Positions 1 through 8,730 of a DNA stretch of 34,663 nt are shown here, piece after piece. The notes beneath the pieces were generated by a model, which was not told the origin of the DNA, searched no databases, and saw nothing but the letters and a program-made list of their open reading frames with translations. The DNA comes from Planctomycetota bacterium. Its GTDB lineage: Bacteria > Planctomycetota > Planctomycetia > Pirellulales > Pirellulaceae. The first letter of the stretch is position 1. Every line of letters starts with the position of its first letter. The stretch is taken from NCBI GenBank assembly GCA_024277285.1, contig JAJRVM010000216.1, forward strand, positions 1 to 34,663. The letters are read 5' to 3'. The position numbers were made by a program, and so were the translations under genes.

Positions 1-18
1 CTGTCAGGAGAAGGATTG

Positions 19-1338
19 ATGACATCGACACGGAAACTGCTTACCCTGCTCGCCTTGGTTACACTGATCGGGGTCGGCGATTTATGCGCCCAAACGCAAC
101 CGGCCCAAACGCAACCGGCCCAAGCGGCGACGAAACAGACGCCCAACAAGCCGTTGGTCCCACCGTTGAAGCTGAACGAAGCGGAGCAGCAGTTCGACAA
201 GACGGTGCGTGCATTTGAACAGTACCTGTTTGGAGCTGGTGCATTCGACGTCGACGTTACCAGTGACTGGACCTACAGCGGTGGGGGAAAAACAACGCGA
301 GGGACGAATTTGTATCGATTGGCGGTCGTCAAGGGAGGCAAGTATCGAATTGAAGCCGGGGCGAAGGAAAAGGGCAAGTCACAATACGTCTGTGTCAGTG
401 ACGGGAAGACGGTAACTCGCTTGTTGGTTGCGGCCAAGTATTACAGTCAGCAACCGGTTTCCCCTGCCGGTGACGACTTGGCGGGTGATACGCTCACTCT
501 GCAGACACTGGCCGGATCGGGTGTCGAACTGCTTATCCAACCCGAGATTCGCGCTCAATTGATTTCGAGGATTTCGGCAGTCAAGGTGATCGGTGACGAG
601 ACGTTTGACAATCAGCCCGTGGCACACATGCAGCTGACATTGGTGGCCAATCAGCAGATTGACGTTTGGTTTTCGAAGCAGCAGAATCCGCTGCTATTGA
701 AGCTTGTATCAACGCGTTTGGTTCCGATTACTGGTGGAGATCCGATTCAGCTGACGACGACGAGTCGGTTCCAATGGAAAGTGGGTGGTCCGCTGCCAGA
801 CTCGACATTTTCGGTCGAAATTCCCGCCGAAATGCGGCGCGTGGACGACTTGATGACGGCGCTGCGAACCGGAGACATCGGGAATATGTTGGGCCAGAAA
901 GCGCCCGCTTTGGTATTCAACGATACCGACGGCAAGCCTGTGAAGCTGAGCGATTATCTGGGGAAGAAAGTGGTCGTGTTGATCTTCTGGGCCAGTTGGT
1001 GTGCGCCGAGTACGCACGGGATGGACACGCTGAACGAATATGTCACGACCACGGAGAAGCATGGCGCGGCCGTGTTCGCGATTAATTTTGGCGAAACACT
1101 CGCAAAGATTCAGGCCAGTCTGAAGGAGCATCCCTATCAAGGGACGATCCTGCTTGATCCGGAAAGAAAAGCGTTGGAAGCATTTCGTTTCGGCGAATTG
1201 CCCACCACGATCCTGATCGGTAAGGATGGGACCATTCAGGCGTTCTACAGTGGCAGCACTGACGCGGCGCGGAAGAAGATTCGCGAAGCGACCGCCGCCT
1301 TGTTGCAAGGCAAACAATTGACGTCTGCCAAGCAATAG
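19..1338 (+). CDS. Exported DUF2092-like/thioredoxin-fold (TlpA-like) protein with CxxS active site
   Basis: The product is 439 aa. ATG 19 is chosen over TTG 16 because AGGAG at 6-10 sits 8 nt before it. Residues 1-25 form a signal peptide, followed by a Gln/Pro/Ala linker with a repeated QTQPA. Residues about 50-270 resemble the DUF2092 family of periplasmic beta-rich proteins. Residues about 285-430 are a TlpA/redoxin-type thioredoxin fold, with WASWCAPS at the active-site position and the cis-Pro segment ELPTTILI. Cys328 is present but the second cysteine is Ser331, so classical disulfide exchange is unlikely. A one-cysteine thiol role or a purely structural role is more likely. It stands alone, with a long repeat-bearing gap downstream. 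The domain calls are from motif recognition; the substrate is unknown. Confidence 0.8.
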   Translation: MTSTRKLLTLLALVTLIGVGDLCAQTQPAQTQPAQAATKQTPNKPLVPPLKLNEAEQQFDKTVRAFEQYLFGAGAFDVDVTSDWTYSGGGKTTRGTNLYRLAVVKGGKYRIEAGAKEKGKSQYVCVSDGKTVTRLLVAAKYYSQQPVSPAGDDLAGDTLTLQTLAGSGVELLIQPEIRAQLISRISAVKVIGDETFDNQPVAHMQLTLVANQQIDVWFSKQQNPLLLKLVSTRLVPITGGDPIQLTTTSRFQWKVGGPLPDSTFSVEIPAEMRRVDDLMTALRTGDIGNMLGQKAPALVFNDTDGKPVKLSDYLGKKVVVLIFWASWCAPSTHGMDTLNEYVTTTEKHGAAVFAINFGETLAKIQASLKEHPYQGTILLDPERKALEAFRFGELPTTILIGKDGTIQAFYSGSTDAARKKIREATAALLQGKQLTSAKQ

Positions 1339-1386
1339 TTCACGGAGAAGAGGTCACGAACAGCACGCTGCAGGAGGGGGACTGCT

Positions 1387-1500
1387 GATGACCGCTAATG
1401 GACGCCAGTGAAAAAGAGCCCTCCGCCGGGCATGTCCCGGCCGGAGGCACGACTGGTCAGCTACAAGCCCTCTCCCATTGCTCTCGTCGGACGAACGAAC
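1387..1500 (+). repeat. Dispersed intergenic repeat, family R1, copy 1
   Basis: It starts near GACCGCTAATGGACGC, contains a hairpin at 1420-1447 (arms CTCCGCCGGG and CCCGGCCGGAG with one bulged C, loop CATGT), then CGACTGGTCAGCTAC. Related copies are at 15181-15290 (+), 23875-23976 (-) and 28147-28260 (+), with a fragment at 3719-3751 (-). Confidence 0.8.
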
Positions 1501-1684
1501 GTATTTCTATTAATCGCCGCTTTGTTGAGTCCGAAGCGAGACGCGGTTTGCTTCCGCATTGGCCGCCCGCCGTTCCAGCTGGGCAGTGATTCCTCGGTCA
1601 CGCTATAGGGAGACCGTTATGGTTTGAACTCGTGAACGGTTACCCCGCCAAGCAATCGTGTCGATTCGAGACCGGCGGCATTGC

Positions 1685-1715
1685 GATCTATCGGCATGAT
1701 CAATGCCGATAGATC
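1685..1715. terminator. Perfect 13-bp hairpin, possible transcript end
   Basis: Arms GATCTATCGGCAT (1685-1697) and ATGCCGATAGATC (1703-1715) enclose the loop GATCA. Only TTT follows, so it is a weak intrinsic-terminator candidate. It lies 350 bp past the first gene and may instead be a repeat element. Confidence 0.4.
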
Positions 1716-1739
1716 TTTGCGGCGGTGGTGCGGCGCGTT

Positions 1740-1771
1740 CTTTGCACTGGCATAGCCAGTGCCACGCAAAG
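1740..1771. repeat. Imperfect palindrome around ACTGGC/GCCAGT
   Basis: Outer arms CTTTGC/GCAAAG and inner arms ACTGGC/GCCAGT, with a GCCAC insertion on the right side. The GCCAGTGCCAC core resembles the CGTGCCACTGC motif found in the 15.4-kb duplication. Confidence 0.5.
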
Positions 1772-1970
1772 GGAATGGGGACGCCATTATCGATGATTCT
1801 GCGACTTTTGGCTGAGCGGAGGTTTCCACTCGCCGCGCCAATGCGGTATATTCGAGCATCCGTCGGTCACCCCCCCTGCTATCGGCGCGGTGGTGATCGG
1901 TCAGAAACCTGTCACAAGGCGTGAGTGTCAAGTGAGGATGCGCGGCGGATTGCCGGCCGTGTGTCATCAC

Positions 1971-2001
1971 CGTGACCGGTCCATAACACGTGACCGGTCC
2001 A
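1971..2001 (+). repeat. Two 13-bp direct repeats, 18-bp period
   Basis: CGTGACCGGTCCA occurs at 1971-1983 and 1989-2001. Each unit carries the palindrome ACCGGT. The spacing could suit a DNA-binding protein, but the site is about 180 bp from the next start codon and no promoter is evident beside it. Confidence 0.5.
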
Positions 2002-2035
2002 CACCAAGGGGCATGTTCGATCCACAAGGTTACTG

Positions 2036-2055
2036 CTGGATTCGCGTGAATCCAG
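2036..2055. repeat. 8-bp hairpin CTGGATTC/GAATCCAG
   Basis: Perfect arms around the loop GCGT, lying between the direct repeats and the acyltransferase gene. There is no T-tract, so it is not a convincing terminator. Confidence 0.45.
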
Positions 2056-2183
2056 AATGCCATACCCTACCCACACGAACCGACACGCTTCGCTGCCATG
2101 CCGTCCGATTGAGTGGAACAAGAGCCTTGTCTTGCAAGTAAGGACCATCGTCGCAGCGTTCGGAGTGCCGTGGAGCCTAGCTC

Positions 2184-3656
2184 GTGAACGCGAAACCTGA
2201 ACCCCGCCCGCCCGCCGGCCAATCGCCAGCCAGCCAGTCGCAATCCGCCCAATCACCGTCCGGGTCGTCTCAGCCCAATGCAGCGCCAGCGGCGTCACAA
2301 GCAGTGGTGCGTCCGCGCGGAACCCGGCGCACTTTGCAAGATGTTCAACCGCCCGGCTCGCGCACCCGGCAGACCGACCCGGCGGACGATCGTCCCAAGC
2401 GGTTGGTATCATTGGACGCCTTTCGCGGTTTCATCATGATCATGTTGGCGGCATCGGGGTTTGGCATTTATCAAATGTCGCAACTGTCTCCTGACGCGCC
2501 GGTCTGGCAACAGCTGGACTACGACGTGTGGCAGCGCATTGGCTACAACTTTGAGCATCCTGAATGGGTGAGCAATTTCGCGGTTTTCGATGTTGACTAT
2601 TTGAAGATCGGCGTCTCGTTCTGGGATCTGATCCAACCGGCATTCATGTTCATGGTCGGAGTTGCCATGCCCTATTCGTTTGCGCGACGCGCCTATGATG
2701 GGCAGGGTGTTGTTCGCCGTTCGGCGCATGCCATCTGGCGCGCGGTGGTGCTTGTCTTGCTTGGCGTATTTCTGTCGTCCTGCTGGATGTCGCAAACCAA
2801 TTGGGTCTTCATGAACGTGCTGTCGCAGATTGGCCTTGGCTATTTGTTCGTCTACATGCTAATGGGCCGCCGGTTCTGGTTGCAGTTCTTGGTATTCGTA
2901 TTGATTCTGGTCGGCTATTGGGGGTTCTTTTTCAGCTATACGGCGCCCGACGACTACCATTATGCCGATGCAGGGATCACGGCTGACAAGATGGAAAAAG
3001 TAGTCTTAGCAGGGAAAGACGCCTCCTGGTCGAAGAACGCCAATGCGGGACACAAGCTTGATCTCTGGCTATTGAATCAGTTTCCTCGCGCCAAGAAAGA
3101 TGAATTCAAATACAATCGTGGCGGCTATGCCACGCTGAATTTCATCCCTTCGATTGCCACGATGCTGTTGGGCGTCTTTTGTGGGCAGTTGTTACGGAGC
3201 GAGAAGCGGTGGTGGCAAAAGTTTCTCTTGCTGGTCCTTGGCGGCTTGATCTGTCTGGCTCTGGGTGTGCTGGCCGGTGACTACGCCTGTCCGGTCGTCA
3301 AACGGATCTGGACTCCATCGTGGGTGCTGTTGAGTGGCGGTTGGGTAATCTTGATTCTCGCGGGATTCTACTTCGTATTCGATCTCTGCCGGCTCCGCTG
3401 GCTGGCCTTCCCATTGGTCGTGGTCGGTATGAACTCGATCGCCATGTACATGATGGGGCAGATGATGCGCCCCTGGGCGATCAAGAACGTCAAGATTCAC
3501 TTCCTTGGCCTACTGCAGCACGTCGAGATCTGGACGAAGACGCCCTTCCTTGCGGAGAACTTGTACGGGCACGTGGTTTGGCCCGCAGCCGGTTTCCTGG
3601 TCTTCTGGCTCATCGCATTCTGGATGTACCGGCACAAGTACTTCGTGCGGGTGTGA
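2184..3656 (+). CDS. Membrane acyltransferase, HGSNAT/DUF5009 family
   Basis: The product is 490 aa. GTG 2184 has GGAG at 2172-2175, 8 nt upstream. Residues 1-70 are a cytosolic-looking Pro/Ser/Gln/Arg-rich tail. RLVSLDAFRGFIMIMLAASG then opens the first membrane helix; this is the signature start of the heparan-alpha-glucosaminide N-acetyltransferase-like family (COG4299). I count roughly ten hydrophobic segments to the C-terminus. The family moves acyl groups across the membrane onto sugars, but the sugar acceptor here cannot be read from sequence. The long disordered N-terminus is unusual compared with typical members, which begin near the RLxSLDxxRG motif. It is monocistronic and convergent with the hydrolase gene on the other strand. 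Confidence 0.85.
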   Translation: MNAKPEPRPPAGQSPASQSQSAQSPSGSSQPNAAPAASQAVVRPRGTRRTLQDVQPPGSRTRQTDPADDRPKRLVSLDAFRGFIMIMLAASGFGIYQMSQLSPDAPVWQQLDYDVWQRIGYNFEHPEWVSNFAVFDVDYLKIGVSFWDLIQPAFMFMVGVAMPYSFARRAYDGQGVVRRSAHAIWRAVVLVLLGVFLSSCWMSQTNWVFMNVLSQIGLGYLFVYMLMGRRFWLQFLVFVLILVGYWGFFFSYTAPDDYHYADAGITADKMEKVVLAGKDASWSKNANAGHKLDLWLLNQFPRAKKDEFKYNRGGYATLNFIPSIATMLLGVFCGQLLRSEKRWWQKFLLLVLGGLICLALGVLAGDYACPVVKRIWTPSWVLLSGGWVILILAGFYFVFDLCRLRWLAFPLVVVGMNSIAMYMMGQMMRPWAIKNVKIHFLGLLQHVEIWTKTPFLAENLYGHVVWPAAGFLVFWLIAFWMYRHKYFVRV

Positions 3657-3718
3657 TGCTCAGGAAGGCAAGAATTCTTGCTCGAACAACGACTGTACCA
3701 GTCGTCGTCTTTCTCGAT

Positions 3719-3751
3719 CATTAGCGTCTATTACTGCTGATTAGTCGGTTC
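3719..3751 (-). repeat. Fragment of dispersed repeat R1
   Basis: On the minus strand this reads like the first 33 bp of R1 (CTAATCAGCA, then TAGACGCTAATG), matching copy 3 at 28150-28180 with a few changes. The rest of R1 is absent. Confidence 0.6.
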
Positions 3752-3895
3752 GTTTCCGGAAGACTCGTGAACGGCTGCGCAGCTCGTTTTGGTCTGGTCG
3801 TGAACGGTCCCCACGATGATCGGAATTTGAAATCCAATAACAATTTACCCAAATGAAGTTGAATGTGCATTGAGGTTTGGTGGGCCGTGGATCGA

Positions 3896-3920
3896 CCCCC
3901 ACCGCCTTGTGCGGTGGGGG
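3896..3920 (+). repeat. Perfect 10-bp hairpin with CTTGT loop
   Basis: Arms CCCCCACCGC and GCGGTGGGGG, loop CTTGT. It belongs to the CTTGT-loop hairpin family seen at eight places in the window. Its 3' arm runs into the G-rich tract. Confidence 0.75.
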
Positions 3921-4003
3921 AGTGGGGAGTGGGGAGAGGTGAGTGGGTGAGTGGGTGAGTGGGGAGTGGGGGAGTGGGGGAGTGGGGGAGTGGGGGAGTG
4001 GGG
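3911..4003 (+). repeat. G-rich satellite with GGGGGAGT units
   Basis: About 90 bp made of GGGGAGT, GGGTGAGT and GGGGGAGT units, most regular at the right end. Runs of four or five G separated by AGT fit a G-quadruplex pattern on the plus strand. It lies between two convergent genes. Confidence 0.85.
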
Positions 4004-4045
4004 CGAGTTATTGGTATCGGCGTCTTAGCTGGCAAAACTCGTTCA

Positions 4046-4066
4046 CCTACGGGGCAAGCCCGTAGG
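4046..4066. terminator. 8-bp hairpin between convergent genes
   Basis: Arms CCTACGGG and CCCGTAGG with the loop GCAAG (CTTGC on the minus strand). It lies 77 bp past the end of the minus-strand hydrolase gene. It has no T-tract, so a terminator role is possible but not shown. Confidence 0.4.
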
Positions 4067-4142
4067 GGGCCCTGACTTAGTCAAACACGACAAGCGGCCA
4101 GGCAGGTACGAAATCCAATATTCCAGACTGATCTCGCGCTCT

Positions 4143-6251
4143 TCACTTTTCGCCGTCGCTCCCCCAAGGTTCGATCTGACGCAGTTTCTTGGCTTGTAGC
4201 GCGCGGTAGCAGTCGGGCAGGTCGAAATGGGCCAGCACGTTGGGCAGCAGTGCGGCCAACGGCCAGTCGTATTGCTCGGACTCGGCGATCGCGGTGTACG
4301 ATTCGAGTGAATTCTTGAGTGTCACTTGCTTGACGGTATTGGAGAACAGCGCGGCGAAGGTCGCGGCCAATGCACCCCAGCCTTTGCCAACCAGGTGGAT
4401 GTCGTCGTAACCGTTGCCGGCCAGCCACTGGAGCACATGGAGGACGTCAGATGCCTTCTGGCCCAGGTAGGGTTCATCCAGCATGAGGCTGTGAATCGCA
4501 TAGAAGAAATCACAGCCGTACATATCGTCGAATGAATTGGCACCGCACGTGTTCGGCTTGGATTCACCAATTCCGCGCACGTCGCAGGTGAACACCATGG
4601 AATCCGGTTCGGCCTTGATCACTTCCCGGATCAAGGGTTCCTTCTTGAGTTCGGCGTCGCTTGATCGGTGTGCGACATACAACACGGCTCGGTTGCCGGC
4701 CCGCGGTGGCCGCGACATCCACCTTTCCTTGGTCAACATGTAGACCAGTGTCAGAATGCGCGGTTCCGTCTGCACGGCATAGGTGCAGACGTGGGGGAGC
4801 GGATAGCCCGACGCGCTGCGCGGGCGAAGGATCCGGTAGGCGGGCCAGTTGCCCGGTTTCTGATGCGGTTTCGGTTTCACCGGACCGATTTTCAACACAT
4901 TGGAGACCGCTTTGAGCAGTGCTGCGCCGCTAGGTTCCTTGCGTTGTTTGGCCAGCTGACGTGACTTGTCGCGTGTGAAGTCGAAAACGTTGCGCGTGCC
5001 TTTCATCGCGGCGACCTGCCCCTGGGGTGTACACCAGAGTGTCTTCTCGTCCTCGATCGTGATGTCCGGTTCGGTCTTGCCGCGAGTATTGCCGGTCGCC
5101 TTGCCAAACCACTGGTACATGGCCTCGCGGTTCTCCTGCGAATAGCCATGTGTGGTAGGCCCGACGAAGCACGATATGTTCTCTTCGTGACCAAGCAACT
5201 TGTAAAGCTGTTTAAGACGTCCGAGCGCTTCGTAGCTGCCGCGCACGTCGAAGAAATCACGTTCCTTGGCCAGGATGCGCACGGGATCGGGCGCTTGCGC
5301 AGCCAGGAAATCGGCGTGATCGAGTCCCAAGGCCAGTGCTTTGGGGGGACATTGCTCGGTATCGGCTGGCAGTTCGTTTTCCATGTTGCGGTGGAATGAC
5401 GTTACAAAGCAGCTCGGTGCCGCCATCGTCCAACGTGGCTCGACGCCGCAGAGCCACGTGGTCATGGTGCCACCCCCGGAGTTGCCGGTAACGCCAACGT
5501 TCTGGGGATCAACTTCCTTGCGAGTCAACAGGTAATCGAGTGCGCGAATGCCGTCCCACGCGCGCCACATGCCGAAGAACTCGCCAACCAGGAATTGCTG
5601 GTTCCCAGCGTAAATATGCTCGCGCACGCCCACGCCAATGCGTGAGGTCAGATCCTCTTTGACGTATTGCAAACGCTCGCCCTGCCCGATCGGATCGTAG
5701 ATCAAGCAGACATAGCCCAATCGCGCGAGTCCTTGGGCGAACGACTGGTAGGCTTCGCCCGCCTTGCCGGTGTTGGAATGGCCGCAGGTGCCGATGACAC
5801 CGGGCCGTGGCAACTTCACGTTCGTGGGGATATACAGGTTGGCGGTTACGGGAAAGCCTGGACGGCTATCGAAGATCACGTTCTCGACTCGGTAGCTATC
5901 ACGCTCGATGGTTAGCGTGATGCGCGGGTTCAGTTCCGTGCGTTCCGGCTCAGGACCAAAACACTTGCATATCGCCTCACGCACATGTTGCACATAGGCC
6001 TCGGCGCTCGCTTTGCTGTCGAGCGATCGATAGGCTTGCACGCTACGTGCATTTGCTTGGCGTACCCGCTGTACAAAATACTCTTGTACCATGCGCGGAA
6101 AACCATTGCGTGGCGCGGTTGCGTCGGCACCCAGTGCGTACGACGCGGTGAGCTGATCGATCAACGGAGTGCCAAGCAAGGCCAGGCCCATGCCTTGTAA
6201 GACTTGGCGTCGATTAGGAGCCGTTGCGGTGGGACGAGTTGTGGTGCTCAT
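4143..6251 (-). CDS. Tat-exported tandem alpha/beta hydrolase (acetyl-xylan-esterase/dienelactone-hydrolase-like)
   Basis: The product is 702 aa. ATG 6251 has GAGGA a few bases upstream on the minus strand. NRRQVLQGMGLALLG (13-27) is a twin-arginine signal, so export of the folded protein is expected. The N-terminal hydrolase domain (about 115-380) has the nucleophile elbow GNSGG (Ser258), a plausible Asp in AKERDFFDV and a His in THGYSQEN. The C-terminal third (about 460-690) again reads as an alpha/beta hydrolase half (FTCDVRGIGES), but its elbow is GKGWG, with Gly624 in place of Ser. The second domain therefore looks catalytically dead and may be structural or substrate-binding. A carbohydrate-esterase role is inferred from family only. 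Confidence 0.8.
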   Translation of the reverse strand: MSTTTRPTATAPNRRQVLQGMGLALLGTPLIDQLTASYALGADATAPRNGFPRMVQEYFVQRVRQANARSVQAYRSLDSKASAEAYVQHVREAICKCFGPEPERTELNPRITLTIERDSYRVENVIFDSRPGFPVTANLYIPTNVKLPRPGVIGTCGHSNTGKAGEAYQSFAQGLARLGYVCLIYDPIGQGERLQYVKEDLTSRIGVGVREHIYAGNQQFLVGEFFGMWRAWDGIRALDYLLTRKEVDPQNVGVTGNSGGGTMTTWLCGVEPRWTMAAPSCFVTSFHRNMENELPADTEQCPPKALALGLDHADFLAAQAPDPVRILAKERDFFDVRGSYEALGRLKQLYKLLGHEENISCFVGPTTHGYSQENREAMYQWFGKATGNTRGKTEPDITIEDEKTLWCTPQGQVAAMKGTRNVFDFTRDKSRQLAKQRKEPSGAALLKAVSNVLKIGPVKPKPHQKPGNWPAYRILRPRSASGYPLPHVCTYAVQTEPRILTLVYMLTKERWMSRPPRAGNRAVLYVAHRSSDAELKKEPLIREVIKAEPDSMVFTCDVRGIGESKPNTCGANSFDDMYGCDFFYAIHSLMLDEPYLGQKASDVLHVLQWLAGNGYDDIHLVGKGWGALAATFAALFSNTVKQVTLKNSLESYTAIAESEQYDWPLAALLPNVLAHFDLPDCYRALQAKKLRQIEPWGSDGEK

Positions 6252-6427
6252 AGGAGTCCTCGATGAAGCGGTAAAGGGCCGGAATGATCAAAGCGGTGAG
6301 GTAGTTCTGGTCGAGTTGCCACGGAGTTGCATGGAACGCGTACCACAATTGTAACTGTTGCAATGGCTTGCGACATCATGTTGGGAGTGATAAAGAGCGG
6401 TATGGCATTGTGTTGCAATTCAGGAGC

Positions 6428-7981
6428 CTACAGCATGGGGCCGACGGTCCATGGTACAAATTCGTCGTCACCCAATCCGAGTTCTTCGCTCTTGGTTTTC
6501 TTGCCGCTGGCAACCGCCAGGATCTCGTCGAAGATATGCCGTCCGACAGCTTCGACCGAGTCTCCCGTTAGAATCGTGCCGGCGTTGATGTCCATGTCCT
6601 CTTGCATACGCAGGTACATCGGCGTGTTGGTGGCCACTTTGATCGAGGGGACTGGTTTGCAGCCGAAGCAGCTACCGCGCCCCGTGGTGAAGACGACGAT
6701 ATTCGCGCCGCCCGCAACCATCCCGGTCACGCTGGCCGGATCATAGCCGGGCGTATCCATGATGATAAACCCTTTCGCCGTGCAGGGCTCGGCATATTGA
6801 ACGACATCGACCAATCGTGTCGAGCCTCCCTTGGCGATTGCGCCGAGCGATTTTTCGGCGATGGTCGTCAACCCGCCCGCCTTGTTGCCAACCGATGGAT
6901 TGTTGTCCAGTTCCACGCCGAACAGTCCGGTGTACCACTGCCACCATGCGATCCGTTCCAGCAGTTTTTTAGCCACTTCGATCGAACTTGCGCGGCGCGT
7001 AAGCAAGTGTTCGGCACCGAAAATTTCGGTCGTCTCGCCCAGGATCGCAGTACCGCCACATGCTACGATCGTGTCGGCGGCGATGCCCAACGCCGGGTTG
7101 GCGGTGATCCCCGAGCTGCCATCGGACCCGCCACACTGTGTGCCCAGTATGAGTTTGTTGGCCGGGAACGTCTGGCGTTGAATGTCGTTGACCAATGGCA
7201 ACATCTCGAACACCTTGCTTACTCCGGCTTCCACCGTCTTGCGAGTGCCCCCCTGGTCTTGCATCGAGAAGATCACGGGCGACTTTCCGCCACCTGTGGT
7301 ATTGGCGATTTGGACCAATTTCTCCTGTTCCAATAAGTAGCCCATTTCTGCTTGTTCGCATCCCAATCCGACCAGCAGGTAGGCACCAATGTTCGGGTGT
7401 CTGGCGATACCCGCTAACACACGATTGAGCATCTGGTGGGCCGTCCCGCCAAACTGCAAGCCGCATCCGCCTTGGTGTGTAAAGGCGACCACTCCGTCGA
7501 TATTTGGGTAGTCTCGCAGCGCGACGTCATTGAATCGGCTTGCGATGAACCTGCTCACGGAAGCCGAACAGTTGACGGTCGAGATAACGGCAATGTAATT
7601 GCGTGTACCGACTTGGCCGTTGCCGCGTTGGTAGCCACGGAAATGGCGATCGGTAATCGGTACTGGAGCTGCGGGAATGTGTTGGGCGCTGGCATAGTCG
7701 CGTTGCACCGGTCGCAAGACCAGGTTGTGACTGTGTACCCACGCTCCTGACGCGATTCTGTGCGTCGCGTAACCGATTACCTGGCCGTATTTGTGAACCG
7801 GCTGATCTTCTTCGATTGGCCCAATCGCCATCTTGTGTCCCATGGCGATCGGTTCGGCGACCGTTACGATGCGATTCCGCACTCGTATCTCCGTCGCGAG
7901 GTCGAGTGCCGCGGTTGCCACGGCGACATTGTCGTCTGGATGTAAGTGGATCACGTTCGCCAAGACAGGCTCTTGCGTCAT
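6428..7981 (-). CDS. uxaA: Altronate dehydratase family enzyme (UxaA/GarD type)
   Basis: The product is 517 aa. The frame opens at TTG 8074, but ATG 7981 (MTQEPVLANVI) is preferred because family similarity begins there and no ribosome site precedes the TTG. Residues about 5-90 are a SAF domain. The rest is the large dehydratase domain with GGCGLQFGG, GTQCGGSDGSSGI and GRGSCFGCKPVPSIKV, which contain the cysteines and glycines typical of the family. UxaA turns D-altronate into 2-keto-3-deoxygluconate in galacturonate breakdown. GarD-type galactarate dehydration is the main alternative. The nearby exported hydrolase on the same strand (177 bp downstream) fits polysaccharide use, but the two are not tightly coupled. 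Confidence 0.82.
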   Translation of the reverse strand: MTQEPVLANVIHLHPDDNVAVATAALDLATEIRVRNRIVTVAEPIAMGHKMAIGPIEEDQPVHKYGQVIGYATHRIASGAWVHSHNLVLRPVQRDYASAQHIPAAPVPITDRHFRGYQRGNGQVGTRNYIAVISTVNCSASVSRFIASRFNDVALRDYPNIDGVVAFTHQGGCGLQFGGTAHQMLNRVLAGIARHPNIGAYLLVGLGCEQAEMGYLLEQEKLVQIANTTGGGKSPVIFSMQDQGGTRKTVEAGVSKVFEMLPLVNDIQRQTFPANKLILGTQCGGSDGSSGITANPALGIAADTIVACGGTAILGETTEIFGAEHLLTRRASSIEVAKKLLERIAWWQWYTGLFGVELDNNPSVGNKAGGLTTIAEKSLGAIAKGGSTRLVDVVQYAEPCTAKGFIIMDTPGYDPASVTGMVAGGANIVVFTTGRGSCFGCKPVPSIKVATNTPMYLRMQEDMDINAGTILTGDSVEAVGRHIFDEILAVASGKKTKSEELGLGDDEFVPWTVGPML

Positions 7982-8295
7982 GTTGTGCTTTCGTAGCTGG
8001 GGGGCCGTTTTTGTGGGGCCGTTCTTGAGGGCAAGGGCTCTACAAAACGACGCGTGGACGGGGTAGTGCTCCAAAGAAACTTGTTGCCTTTAGCAACCCC
8101 GTTGCTTTGGGCAGATTATATCAATTTTGCCGCGTTTTTCTCGGCTCGGCAATGTCGTGGCAGAGCGACTGAGTGGCAAATGAGACTGCAAAACAAGGCC
8201 TCTTGCCGCATCCACCCTGGGAGTTAAGTAAATTCCTTGCGCAGTATTTTGGATTCTCTCTATGGGGGTAGTGTTCGGACTTTCACAAATTGCGG
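7982..8295. other. Divergent intergenic interval
   Basis: About 310 bp between the dehydratase (-) and the small protein (+). I see a short hairpin GTTGC/GCAAC at 8083-8097 and no convincing promoter. Nothing here supplies the signal peptide that the downstream protein seems to lack. Confidence 0.5.
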
Positions 8296-8730
8296 ATGCA
8301 ACGTGAGCTTCCTGGTAACTGGACGGAGGCAGACTTGCGCGGGATTCGCAAGGCGGCTTTTATGGTTCAAGACGGCAAGCAAAAGGCGCTGATCACGGTC
8401 ATGGAGCTATTGCCACCTGAAGGAGATTTGCTGGCCAATGTTAATCTCTGGCGCGCCCAGATTGCGTTGGAGCCGACCACGCAAGATGCGTTGGACGAAG
8501 CGGTCGGCAAACTAGTTATCGCTGGTGTCGAGGCCCCTTACGTCGAACTGGTGGGGCCCAAGGATGCGGAGCGGCCCGCCGCCGTATCGGCAGCTATCGT
8601 GCCGTTCCAGAAGCGAGTCTGGTTCTTCACAATGAAGGGTGATGCGGACCTGGTGCAACGCGAAAAAGGTCATTTTGAGGCCTTTCTGAAATCGGTCAAA
8701 TTGGAAGCGGGAGAGGGGGCAAGTGAATAG
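8296..8730 (+). CDS. Small planctomycete protein, probably 5'-truncated
   Basis: The product is 144 aa from ATG 8296 (TTG 8290 is also in frame). Neither start has a good ribosome site. The body (IRKAAFMVQDGKQKALITV, then LANVNLWRAQIALEP, then AYVELVGP-like and MKGDADLVQREKGHFEAFLKSVK) resembles a family of roughly 200-residue planctomycete lipoproteins as I remember them. Those carry an N-terminal signal and Cys, which are missing here. Either the 5' end has been lost or the protein is now cytosolic. The function is unknown. The next gene starts 99 bp downstream on the same strand. Confidence 0.6.
   Translation: MQRELPGNWTEADLRGIRKAAFMVQDGKQKALITVMELLPPEGDLLANVNLWRAQIALEPTTQDALDEAVGKLVIAGVEAPYVELVGPKDAERPAAVSAAIVPFQKRVWFFTMKGDADLVQREKGHFEAFLKSVKLEAGEGASE

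Larger units (their letters stand above)
1339..2183. other. Gene-free interval rich in short repeats and hairpins
   Basis: No convincing gene is seen over about 845 bp. It holds one copy of the roughly 110-bp dispersed repeat, three hairpins and a pair of 13-bp direct repeats (listed separately). Short open frames here have no ribosome site and no family resemblance. The CGTGAACGG motif seen near other gene ends occurs at 1631-1639. Confidence 0.6.

Noticed and set aside
7982..8074. N-terminal extension of the altronate-dehydratase-like protein to TTG 8074
   Set aside because: No ribosome site, and the extra 31 residues precede the SAF domain start typical of the family.
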